Shown here: positions 1 to 5,069 of the stretch, in pieces
Layout: the number at the start of each line of letters is the position of its first letter
Numbering within the stretch: position 1 is the stretch's first letter
NCBI GenBank assembly: GCA_946478775.1
Contig: CAMLDR010000253.1
Location: 1 to 5,069, forward strand
Reading direction: 5' to 3'
DNA: 5,069 nt
From: an uncultured Flavobacteriales bacterium
GTDB lineage: Bacteria > Bacteroidota > Bacteroidia > Flavobacteriales > Crocinitomicaceae
Position numbers and translations under genes: made by a program
Notes under the pieces: generated by a model
Seen by the model: only the letters and a program-made list of their open reading frames with translations
What the model was told of the DNA's origin: nothing
Databases searched by the model: none

Positions 1-846
1 GCAAAAAAATTAAAAGGAACATACATCCATTTGGATGAAGCATCTGTAACGGGAACTGCCAATGTCATTATGGCGGCGGTCCTGGCAGAAGGAACAACCA
101 CGTTCTACAATGCAGCTTGCGAACCGTACATTCAGCAGTTATGTAAAATGCTGAATTCCATGGGTGCCAAGATTTCCGGAATCAGTTCCAACTTACTGAC
201 CATTGAAGGTGTGAAGGAATTGGGTGGATGTTACCACCGGATTTTACCGGATATGATCGAAATCGGAAGCTTCATCGGTTTGGCGGCAATGACACAGTCG
301 GAAATTACGATTAAGGATGTAAGCTGGGAAAACCTGGGAGTCATTCCGAATACCTTCAGAAGATTGGGGATCAAACTGGAAAGAAGAGGGGACGATATTT
401 ATATTCCTGCCCAAGAATCGTATGAAATAGATACGTTCATCGATGGTTCGATCCTAACGATCTACGATGCTCCCTGGCCCGGGTTCACCCCGGATTTGTT
501 ATCCATTATCCTGGTTGTTGCCACACAGGCAAAAGGAAGTGTACTGATCCATCAGAAAATGTTCGAATCCCGTTTGTTCTTTACGGATAAACTGATTGAT
601 ATGGGCGCGCAAATTATCTTGTGCGATCCGCATAGAGCAACTGTTATCGGATTGGGAAGACAACACAATTTACGCGGGATCCAAATGACATCTCCCGATA
701 TTCGTGCGGGAGTTTCCTTATTAATTGCGGCACTTTCAGCGGAAGGGAAAAGTGTCATTCACAACATCGAACAAATAGACAGAGGTTATCAGGACATTGA
801 CATTCGCTTGCGAAATTTGGGTGCTGACATCCGTCGGGTAAACTAA
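1..846 (+). CDS. murA: UDP-N-acetylglucosamine 1-carboxyvinyltransferase (MurA), 5'-truncated by the window edge
   Basis: MurA transfers enolpyruvate from phosphoenolpyruvate to UDP-GlcNAc, the first committed cytoplasmic step of peptidoglycan synthesis. The frame is open from base 1 and 281 residues are visible. E. coli MurA has 419, so roughly the first 138 are missing, including the Lys22 and Cys115 equivalents. Visible family blocks: SVTGTANVIMAAVLAEGTTT (residues 15-34), LNSMGAKISG (51-60), LPDMIEIGSF, and APWPGFTPDL, whose Asp (codon 493-495, residue 165) aligns with catalytic Asp305. The Arg of SPDIRAGVSLL (codon 703-705) aligns with Arg371, and the Arg of IDRGYQDI (codon 781-783) with Arg397. 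The C-terminus LRNLGADIRRVN is typical. A TTG at 31 is only an internal Leu codon, not a start, because homology continues upstream of it (KGTYIHL). The next gene begins 7 bases after the stop, which suggests an operon. The visible part shows no frameshift or missing key residue. Confidence 0.96.
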   Translation, partial: AKKLKGTYIHLDEASVTGTANVIMAAVLAEGTTTFYNAACEPYIQQLCKMLNSMGAKISGISSNLLTIEGVKELGGCYHRILPDMIEIGSFIGLAAMTQSEITIKDVSWENLGVIPNTFRRLGIKLERRGDDIYIPAQESYEIDTFIDGSILTIYDAPWPGFTPDLLSIILVVATQAKGSVLIHQKMFESRLFFTDKLIDMGAQIILCDPHRATVIGLGRQHNLRGIQMTSPDIRAGVSLLIAALSAEGKSVIHNIEQIDRGYQDIDIRLRNLGADIRRVN

Positions 847-853
847 AATACAG

Positions 854-1372
854 ATGAAAAATTCAATAATCATTCTTTCGACGCTTTTACTGGTTGGTAT
901 TGGCTTGTCTTCTTTTAAAACGCTTAAAGCACTGCCTGGTGTCGGTACCAAAGCGCCGGAAATTGCACTGACAGGTGTTGACGGAAAAATCGTAAAACTT
1001 TCTTCCTTGAAAGGGAAAATGGTACTGATCGATTTTTGGGCTTCCTGGTGTGGACCGTGCAGAAAAGAGAATCCGAACGTAGTGGAAGCTTACGGGAAAT
1101 ACAAAAACACCAAGTTCAAGAATGCTAAAGGATTCGAAGTGTTTTCAGTTTCTTTGGACCGTGATGAAACCAAATGGAAAGAGGCAATTAAAGCAGATGG
1201 CCTGGTTTGGAAAAGTCATGTATGGGACAAAGCAAATGATGCCGGAAAAGCATACAATGTGCAATTCATTCCAAGCGCTTTCCTGGTAGATGGTGAAGGG
1301 AAAATTGTTGCTTCAGGTGAGTCTTTAAGAGGACTTGGACTGCATGTAGAATTGGATAAGTGTAAAAAATAG
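854..1372 (+). CDS. Exported TlpA/ResA-like thiol-disulfide oxidoreductase (thioredoxin fold)
   Basis: This 172-residue protein has a short N-terminal hydrophobic segment (residues 4-20, after MKN) that serves as a signal peptide or membrane anchor, so the catalytic domain should lie in the periplasm. The domain starts at about residue 30 with the redoxin/TlpA entry pattern (GTKAPEIALTGVDGKIVKLS, then LKGKMVLIDFWASWCGPC). The active site is Trp65-Cys66-Gly67-Pro68-Cys69, followed by RKENP as in TlpA/ResA proteins. The cis-proline loop is FIPSAFLVD with Pro140. SVSLDRDETKWKEAI is the usual insert of this family. Known members reduce or exchange disulfides in exported proteins, for example during cytochrome c maturation. 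The actual partner cannot be read from this sequence. The ATG at 854 is chosen because it gives the complete signal sequence and lies 7 bases after the murA stop; no Shine-Dalgarno is seen, as is normal in Bacteroidetes. The downstream msrB and cysteine-rich gene are possible partners. Confidence 0.92.
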   Translation: MKNSIIILSTLLLVGIGLSSFKTLKALPGVGTKAPEIALTGVDGKIVKLSSLKGKMVLIDFWASWCGPCRKENPNVVEAYGKYKNTKFKNAKGFEVFSVSLDRDETKWKEAIKADGLVWKSHVWDKANDAGKAYNVQFIPSAFLVDGEGKIVASGESLRGLGLHVELDKCKK

Positions 1373-1413
1373 GCTTCAGCTTTTTGAGAAGATATGTGAA
1401 CTCGAAAAGATGC

Positions 1414-1429
1414 ATAGACATGTGTCTAT
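1414..1429. repeat. Perfect 7-bp inverted repeat upstream of msrB
   Basis: ATAGACA (1414-1420) and TGTCTAT (1423-1429) are exact reverse complements separated by TG. The dyad lies 42 bases after the thioredoxin-like gene stops and 100 bases before the msrB start. It is not followed by a T-run, so it does not look like an intrinsic terminator, and the near-absence of a loop fits a protein-binding dyad better than an RNA hairpin. Role unproven; a chance palindrome of this size is possible. I saw no good TTTG/TAnnTTTG promoter pair in 1373-1529, so it is open whether msrB has its own promoter. Confidence 0.35.
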
Positions 1430-1529
1430 TTGCTCAGCTGTATCAAGTGTTTTGACTTTTTTTGTATTAGTTTTTGATATTTCAAATCCAAATCATCTGA
1501 GTCAACGTAACTGTTCAAAACGATTGAAG

Positions 1530-2012
1530 ATGAAAAACTATTTGATTATTTGCAGCTTGTTTTTTGGATTAACGGCTTGTTCTCAGGAGCAACAGAAGTC
1601 GGATTCTGCCAAAAAAGAAACAAAATACAATGAGCTCACCCCCCAGGAGAAAAGTGTAATTCTTTACAAAAATACAGACCGCGCTTTTACCGGAGACTAT
1701 TACCAGAAAACAGACAAGGGAATTTACATCTGTAAACAGTGTAATAATCCATTGTACAAATCAGACGATAAATTTGAATCTCATTGCGGATGGCCGAGTT
1801 TTGATGATGAAATTGAAGGCTCTGTGATCCGTGTCCCCGATGCAGATGGCATGAGAACAGAAATTATTTGTGCGAATTGCAAAGGACATTTGGGACATGT
1901 TTTTACAGGCGAAGGATTTACGGATAAAGACACCCGTCATTGTGTGAATACAAGTTCTATCCAGTTTTATCCTACCAAAGACCTGGATAAAATCCCGAAA
2001 ACAATTAAATAA
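1530..2012 (+). CDS. msrB: Peptide-methionine (R)-S-oxide reductase MsrB, lipoprotein form
   Basis: MsrB reduces the R epimer of methionine sulfoxide in proteins, repairing oxidative damage. The product is 160 residues from the ATG at 1530. It begins with a lipoprotein signal, MKNYLIICSLFFGLTAC, whose lipobox LTAC puts the lipidated Cys at 17, followed by a polar linker to about residue 35. This points to an envelope-anchored enzyme; inner membrane, outer membrane or surface cannot be told. The SelR/MsrB domain spans about 37-148. Zinc cysteines are Cys68/Cys71 (CKQC) and Cys114/Cys117 (CANC). HCGWPSF places Cys86 where many MsrBs carry the resolving Cys; GHLGHVF (119-125) and RHCVNTSSIQF with catalytic Cys138 complete the signature. 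The frame is open back to an ATG at 1410, but that start would bury the lipoprotein signal 40 residues inside, so 1530 is preferred. Such enzymes need a thiol reductant; the upstream thioredoxin-like protein is a plausible one by adjacency. There is no MsrA fusion. Confidence 0.95.
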   Translation: MKNYLIICSLFFGLTACSQEQQKSDSAKKETKYNELTPQEKSVILYKNTDRAFTGDYYQKTDKGIYICKQCNNPLYKSDDKFESHCGWPSFDDEIEGSVIRVPDADGMRTEIICANCKGHLGHVFTGEGFTDKDTRHCVNTSSIQFYPTKDLDKIPKTIK

Positions 2013-2022
2013 TTAGTTCTAT

Positions 2023-2037
2023 TTAAGAGTCTCTTAA
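2023..2037. repeat. Perfect 7-bp inverted repeat just after msrB
   Basis: TTAAGAG (2023-2029) and CTCTTAA (2031-2037) are exact reverse complements around a single T. As RNA it would form at most a 6-bp, A/U-rich stem with a 3-nt loop, and no T-run follows, so it is a poor terminator. It could be an operator for the gene starting at 2160, or chance in A/T-rich DNA. It begins 11 bases after the msrB stop codon. Confidence 0.3.
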
Positions 2038-2128
2038 TGAAGGATTAATGTTTTTATCAATAGTTTTATTAGTTTAATTTAGAGGGTGTTTCGTGCTTTT
2101 TTTTCTTGGTTTTAACAATTTCATTTGA

Positions 2129-2156
2129 TAGATTGGGAGGACAATCTAATTTTTTT
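2129..2156 (+). promoter_or_regulatory. Leader hairpin with T-run directly before the start of the secreted cysteine-rich protein gene
   Basis: TAGATTG (2129-2135) pairs perfectly with CAATCTA (2142-2148) around a 6-nt loop, GGAGGA. One A then leads into seven T residues (2150-2156), and the ATG follows at 2160. Stem plus T-run has the layout of a weak intrinsic terminator or attenuator, and the loop shows a Shine-Dalgarno-like GGAGG. That GGAGG is about 20 bases from the ATG, too far for normal use, and Bacteroidetes rarely depend on such sequences. It may end part of the msrB transcripts, or shape translation of the next gene. The stem is short with only two G-C pairs, so function is uncertain. 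Confidence 0.35.
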
Positions 2157-2159
2157 AAA

Positions 2160-3470
2160 ATGAAAAAGAAACCATTATCACTGCTTTTAGCACTTGCTTT
2201 CGTGTCCTTTTCTTTTGGACAAACTGTTTCAGACGACTTTACCTGGGTAGATACTGATTCTACCAACTCGGATACGAGTGGGGAGCTCAATTTTTGTAAT
2301 GATCAAAGAATTACTTATACAGTTTCCTCTACAGGTCTCAGTTTTTGGAATGTCACGTCGAATACTCCAACTCTGTCCGGAATGATTGTACCTGCTTCGA
2401 TTCTGTCGTCGGTAGACAATGTTCCGATGAATTTCACATTTTCTCAAACTGTTTGCAACTTACGGATCCATTTTACAGATTTAGATGATAATTCAGGCTC
2501 CGATGCTGAAAGTTTGAGTGCGATCTCTCCTGCATATAATAATCTTACCGGAGGCTTAATGGATCTGGGAGGATTTTCAACGGGAGTTTACTCTCCAACA
2601 AACAACGGACAGGGCTGGATTGAATGGGACGGTCCGCTCAATGGGATCTCGTTTACTTATAATCGTAAAAGAGGCTGCGGACTGATCATTGATTCAATTA
2701 CATTTGATTGCTGCCCTTGTCAGTGTAGTCATATAGCATCTGTTGTTAATTTCGGATCGCTTACTTCAAGTGGATTTGCCTCAACTACCATTAATCTGAA
2801 TAGTAATGGTGTTGCTGTTCGTTCAATTAGTGTTGAAATGCCGTTTTATGTTTCTAACACAGATAAAAACTGCTTGAAGTGTGATGTCCCAAATCAGGGA
2901 AGCTTCGGAACAATAGTTAGTGGAGAAACAATTTCAGGTACAGCAGCGGCTCTTTATGATCCATTAGGTATGGGATATTCGCGAACAATTCGTTGGGATT
3001 TTCCAACTCCGACAGTCATCAACCAGGATGTCGATCTGGGCTTGCAATTTCCACCTGTATTGGAATTGAGTTGTTGCAAGAATGCAGCTGATTATTGTTT
3101 GCATGTTGTGTTTAAAAATGAAGATTGTACCATGTGTGAGTATGATCTATGTACCAAAGAGGATCAATCACGTGTAGGTTCTAAAAAAACAAAAGTTGAA
3201 CTAAATGATGGATCGTTTGGTCAGAAAAAATCAGATTCCTTTAATCTTATTCCGAATCCCGCAAAAAACAAATTGGAAATTTTGCTTTTAGATAATACAC
3301 TAGTCGGAGGGAAAGTTGTTTTCACCAATATGTCTGGAATGACAATGATGGAAACCAAAATGAAAAGAATGAAAGAAGAGTTCGATATTTCGAAACTTTC
3401 TCCGGGATCATATTTAGTAGTGATTAACAATAACGATAAAGTCTACACGAAAACACTTATCGTCCAATAA
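2160..3470 (+). CDS. Secreted cysteine-rich protein with T9SS type A C-terminal sorting domain, function unknown
   Basis: The protein has 436 residues from the ATG at 2160. That start gives a clear Sec signal peptide (MKKKPLSLLLALAFVSFSFG, cleavage near 20/21). The open frame extends back to a TTG at 2106, which would add 18 residues before the signal and is rejected. Residues 22-180 are rich in Ser, Thr, Asn and aromatics and look like a beta-sandwich (FTDLDDNSGSDAES; GWIEWDGPLNGISFTYNR). Residues 184-331 form a Cys-rich region: CCPCQC (184-189), CLKC (238-241), CC (305/306), Cys313, CTMC (323-326), Cys331. With Cys46, 99 and 173 there are 15 cysteines, none in the tail. After a Lys/Ser-rich linker (about 335-360), residues 361-436 are a type A sorting domain: LIPNPAKNKLEI, LSPGSYLVVI, ending KTLIVQ. 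Such tails direct export through the type IX system and attachment to, or release from, the surface. I recognise no enzymatic motif; adhesin, matrix or binding roles are guesses. Transcription likely ends at the strong hairpin beginning at 3506. Confidence 0.87.
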   Translation: MKKKPLSLLLALAFVSFSFGQTVSDDFTWVDTDSTNSDTSGELNFCNDQRITYTVSSTGLSFWNVTSNTPTLSGMIVPASILSSVDNVPMNFTFSQTVCNLRIHFTDLDDNSGSDAESLSAISPAYNNLTGGLMDLGGFSTGVYSPTNNGQGWIEWDGPLNGISFTYNRKRGCGLIIDSITFDCCPCQCSHIASVVNFGSLTSSGFASTTINLNSNGVAVRSISVEMPFYVSNTDKNCLKCDVPNQGSFGTIVSGETISGTAAALYDPLGMGYSRTIRWDFPTPTVINQDVDLGLQFPPVLELSCCKNAADYCLHVVFKNEDCTMCEYDLCTKEDQSRVGSKKTKVELNDGSFGQKKSDSFNLIPNPAKNKLEILLLDNTLVGGKVVFTNMSGMTMMETKMKRMKEEFDISKLSPGSYLVVINNNDKVYTKTLIVQ

Positions 3471-3505
3471 ACAAAATGACGTTCTCAAAACATGAGAGGC
3501 TATAG

Positions 3506-3545
3506 AAATGGCTGGTCCGTAATATTTAGGACCAGCCATTTTTTG
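3506..3545 (+). terminator. Strong rho-independent terminator
   Basis: A perfect 13-bp stem (AAATGGCTGGTCC at 3506-3518 with its reverse complement at 3529-3541) encloses the 10-nt loop GTAATATTTA and runs into a T-tract (3539-3544). It lies 35 bases after the stop of the secreted protein gene and terminates the rightward block. On the opposite strand the stem is followed only by ATTTCTATAG, a poor U-run, so it is mainly a plus-strand terminator; it might still stop stray leftward transcription from the LysM gene. A weaker 5-bp hairpin (TCTCA/TGAGA, 3483-3497) precedes it. Confidence 0.92.
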
Positions 3546-3889
3546 TTCATGGAGTCTGTTGTTTTTCACTGGATCGATCACAACATGCAAAAAAACAGAA
3601 AATTATTCTTGATAAAAAAATAGATTTCCCTGTAACGACATCATACAATCTGGTAATCCGCGCAACGTGCCACCGCTGATCGCATGCCACCTAGCTCTTC
3701 ATCTATGCGTAACCGATTTGTTGGAGCAAGGTTAGCGATGACACAAGCTTTAGGGCAAGTGTTCTGCGTGCAAAAATAAAAAATGCTGATTCGGAGCAAA
3801 GATCGATCTGTCAACTACAAATCTAAAACTGGTGCAAGCTTCTAACTTTGTAATGGCAATTTTTTAGTTAAAATAACTCGCAATTAGCA
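3546..3889. other. 344-bp region between convergent genes, with a GC-rich patch at 3631-3770
   Basis: No convincing gene is seen here. Counting by hand, bases 3631-3770 are 70/140 G+C (50%), against 27/90 (30%) for 3541-3630 and 38/120 (32%) for 3771-3890. The patch has two adjacent short stems: CGCAT/ATGCG (3681-3685 with 3705-3709) and TAACC/GGTTA (3710-3714 with 3730-3734). TGCCACC also occurs twice (3668-3674 and 3685-3691). On the minus strand one frame stays open for 57 codons (TTG at complement 3812-3814, TGA at complement 3641-3643) and reads ANLAPTNRLRIDEELGG in its middle. That peptide looks protein-like, but has no good start and no family I recognise. Possible explanations are a gene fragment, an interspersed repeat or a structured RNA. 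No T-run-backed hairpin for the leftward LysM gene was found at its 3' side (below 3890). Confidence 0.4.
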
Positions 3890-4774
3890 TTATCCGGGAA
3901 TTCGCAGAACCTGTCCCACCCTTATCAAATAAGACCGCAAGTGATTTGCGTTTTTGATCTTTGTAGGAGTCGTATGGTACTTTTCAGCGATTTGTGAAAG
4001 CGTATCTCCCGATCTTACGGTATATCTCTTATAACTTGCAGCAGGCTTTGATACAACCATTAATGAAGTCATTTCCGCGTCTTTTTCTTTCTGTACAACT
4101 TCTGCAAGGGTTGTACCGTTCCCTATTTGAGGATCGTAATATTTGTAGAAATGTTGTTGAATATTGATTGCACGCGTCACAGTATCTAATTTTTCCCCCT
4201 CCCAGTTGTAGCATTGCAATACATTGTCATTGAATTCAAGCAGTTTAACGGGGACCAGGTTGGAGTGCAGCCGGTGCATACGCGGACATTGTTTTTGAAC
4301 GGCAGGTAATCCACCGCCAGCTGAACCACGGCTGTCAACGTGCATATAACACTTTCCGTCTAAACTCGGGCCAACTACTGCAGTCCAATAAACTGTTAAA
4401 GTTGAAGGGTCAATTTGAATGTATAATTTTTTCAGATCAGAATTAAATCCCTGGCTGCGAACTTCCGCTAATCCGGCGTTGATCTTATCGTTTAAATATC
4501 CCCCGAAACCATCCATTCTTCTGCGATGGAAGGAATGTAAAGCATCATATACATACGGTTGACCGAGTGCGGTATAGGAATCAGAAATCAGAAAATCATT
4601 TTGAGCCAACTGAATGGTATCCGGATCAAATTTTCGGAATTCAGGAACATCGAGTATTTTTTTGGACGAAACAACAGTATCTGCCGGGCTTGCTTCCGGG
4701 ATGCTATCCAATTGAGAATAGGTGGATTGGCAGCAAATCAGAATACCCAGGAAAAAGAATGTAATACCCCTCAC
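3890..4774 (-). CDS. Exported LysM-domain protein, peptidoglycan-associated, central domain unknown
   Basis: The protein has 294 residues from the GTG at complement 4772-4774. This start gives a compact signal peptide (MRGITFFFLGILICCQSTYS, cleavage near residues 20/21, with Gln at 21 as is common in this phylum). A TTG at 4834 is also in frame, but it would put 20 polar residues before the signal and overlaps the -33 box of the likely promoter, so it is rejected. LICC is not a proper lipobox. After a Pro/Ser/Asp-rich linker (about 22-58), residues 59-215 form a domain I do not recognise (YVYDALHSFHRRRMDGFGGY, KLYIQIDPSTLTVYWTAVVG, and KCYMHVDSRGSAGGG at 141-155), with Cys at 142, 163 and 188. 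A Lys/Glu-rich stretch (222-250) leads to one C-terminal LysM (250-293: RYTVRSGDTLSQIAEKYHTT, then VGQVLRIPG). LysM binds the GlcNAc-containing glycan of peptidoglycan, so the protein should sit on the wall in the periplasm. No catalytic signature of a known hydrolase was seen. Confidence 0.87.
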   Translation of the reverse strand: MRGITFFFLGILICCQSTYSQLDSIPEASPADTVVSSKKILDVPEFRKFDPDTIQLAQNDFLISDSYTALGQPYVYDALHSFHRRRMDGFGGYLNDKINAGLAEVRSQGFNSDLKKLYIQIDPSTLTVYWTAVVGPSLDGKCYMHVDSRGSAGGGLPAVQKQCPRMHRLHSNLVPVKLLEFNDNVLQCYNWEGEKLDTVTRAINIQQHFYKYYDPQIGNGTTLAEVVQKEKDAEMTSLMVVSKPAASYKRYTVRSGDTLSQIAEKYHTTPTKIKNANHLRSYLIRVGQVLRIPG

Positions 4775-4804
4775 GTTTGTTATTTTAATTGTATTTAACG
4801 CACA

Positions 4805-4835
4805 TAAATTTAACAAGTTACAATGGTATTTCAAA
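4805..4835 (-). promoter_or_regulatory. Bacteroidetes-type sigma-70 promoter for the LysM gene
   Basis: Read on the minus strand, TTTG (complement 4832-4835) is followed after exactly 19 bases by TAAATTTA (4805-4812). The Bacteroidetes housekeeping pattern is TTTG, about 19-21 bases, then TAnnTTTG; only the final base deviates (A for G). Transcription would begin near 4798-4800, about 25 bases before the GTG at 4774. This placement supports the GTG start, since the TTG at 4834 lies inside the -33 element. The leader before the GTG is A-rich (AAAATAACAAAC), as expected for Bacteroidetes starts. Confidence 0.55.
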
Positions 4836-4922
4836 AAAAGTTTGCTGAAAAGGCGGAAATATTCGATAAAAAGTAAGAAATGTATAGTTGATAGGACTCA
4901 TTTACTCGATTGAAATAACACC

Positions 4923-4970
4923 TGACTAGTCACTTCTTCGTTATATAACGATTTCATTATATCATGATAT
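4923..4970. promoter_or_regulatory. Cluster of three perfect palindromes in the divergent intergenic region
   Basis: Three exact dyads lie within 48 bases: TGACTAGTCA (4923-4932), TCGTTATATAACGA (4938-4951) and ATATCATGATAT (4959-4970). Their centres are 17 and 20 bases apart. The last one also contains a direct repeat, ATATCAT (4959-4965 and 4967-4973). The cluster ends 10 bases before the ATG of the rightward frame at 4980 and lies about 90-135 bases upstream of the LysM promoter boxes. The three sequences differ, so they would not all be sites for a single regulator. The A/T-rich content raises the chance of accidental palindromes. No clean TTTG/TAnnTTTG promoter for the rightward gene was found here. 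Confidence 0.4.
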
Positions 4971-4979
4971 CATTTTTTA

Positions 4980-5069
4980 ATGAAGCCAGGTTCTTCAGTA
5001 GAAAACAATTATCAAACTTATTTAGGTGGAGCTAAAGCCACTTTCAACTACAAAATCTATCCATTCGCA
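4980..5069 (+). CDS. Start of an unidentified gene, cut by the right edge
   Basis: From the ATG at 4980 a frame stays open for 30 codons to the window end. An in-frame TGA at 4965-4967 limits the start to this ATG. The other two forward frames and all three reverse frames carry stops in this stretch. The peptide begins MKPGSSVENNYQTYLGGAKA and continues TFNYKIYPFA. It shows no signal peptide or membrane segment, so a cytoplasmic product is the simplest reading, though the real start could lie elsewhere if the gene is longer or shifted. I recognise no family from 30 residues. It is divergent from the LysM gene and preceded by the three palindromes. Confidence 0.45.
   Translation, partial: MKPGSSVENNYQTYLGGAKATFNYKIYPFA

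Noticed and set aside
552..951. Two minus-strand open frames of about 70 codons inside and across the end of murA (552-758 and 736-951)
   Set aside because: They lie opposite well-conserved murA and thioredoxin-like coding sequence and have no family-like motifs or supporting promoter.
1410..1529. A 40-residue N-terminal extension of MsrB from the ATG at 1410
   Set aside because: It would place the lipoprotein signal peptide inside the protein; the ATG at 1530 gives a textbook signal with lipobox LTAC.
2069..2447. Minus-strand open frames of about 72 codons at 2069-2290 and 2229-2447
   Set aside because: Both overlap the signal peptide and N-terminal region of the T9SS protein, and are low-complexity or arginine/isoleucine-rich shadows.
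3221..3430. Minus-strand 69-codon frame inside the sorting domain
   Set aside because: It is antisense to the recognisable T9SS type A tail, so it is a shadow.
3661..3740. Integron attC site or tRNA-like element in the GC-rich patch
   Set aside because: The core-site patterns (RYYYAAC/GTTRRRY) do not fit at paired positions, and no T-loop or cloverleaf could be drawn.
3641..3814. 57-codon minus-strand frame as a real gene
   Set aside because: Its only early start is a TTG with no promoter or homology I can name. It is reported as part of the GC-rich patch rather than as a gene.
4029..4214. Minus-strand 61-codon frame within the LysM gene
   Set aside because: It lies in a different frame from the clear LysM protein and has no family features.
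4559..4913. Three plus-strand frames (4559-4798, 4567-4764, 4722-4913)
   Set aside because: They are antisense to the LysM gene's signal peptide and N-terminal part, or cover its promoter; their composition is not protein-like.

Overview
The window looks like a chromosomal segment from a member of the Bacteroidetes, most likely Flavobacteriia. Three things point there. A secreted protein ends in a type A C-terminal sorting domain of the type IX secretion system, which is confined to this phylum. Start codons lack a placed Shine-Dalgarno sequence and have A/T-rich leaders. One gene has a Bacteroidetes-style promoter (TTTG, 19 nt, TAAATTTA). No genus can be named from sequence alone.

Layout, left to right. 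(1) The 3' two thirds of murA (peptidoglycan precursor synthesis) enters from the left edge. (2) Seven bases later comes an exported TlpA/ResA-like thioredoxin-fold protein, probably cotranscribed with murA. (3) After a 157-bp gap follows a lipoprotein form of methionine-R-sulfoxide reductase (msrB), whose true start is the ATG at 1530. (4) After a 147-bp gap with two dyads comes a 436-residue, 15-cysteine secreted protein of unknown function with a T9SS sorting tail. A strong intrinsic terminator at 3506-3545 closes this rightward block. (5) Bases 3546-3889 hold no convincing gene, but include a sharply bounded patch of about 50% GC in surroundings of about 30% GC. (6) A leftward gene, with GTG start at 4774, encodes an exported LysM protein. 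(7) Upstream of it, a short divergent region with three perfect palindromes leads to an ATG at 4980 that opens a reading frame running off the right edge.

Functionally the window is about the cell envelope: murA and the LysM protein concern peptidoglycan. The thioredoxin-like protein, the lipoprotein MsrB and the cysteine-rich secreted protein suggest thiol chemistry outside the cytoplasm. That grouping is an inference from adjacency. No mobile element, CRISPR array, tRNA or rRNA was seen. No clearly new biological system is proven here. The best leads are the unknown cysteine-rich T9SS cargo, the GC-rich intergenic patch and the palindrome cluster.
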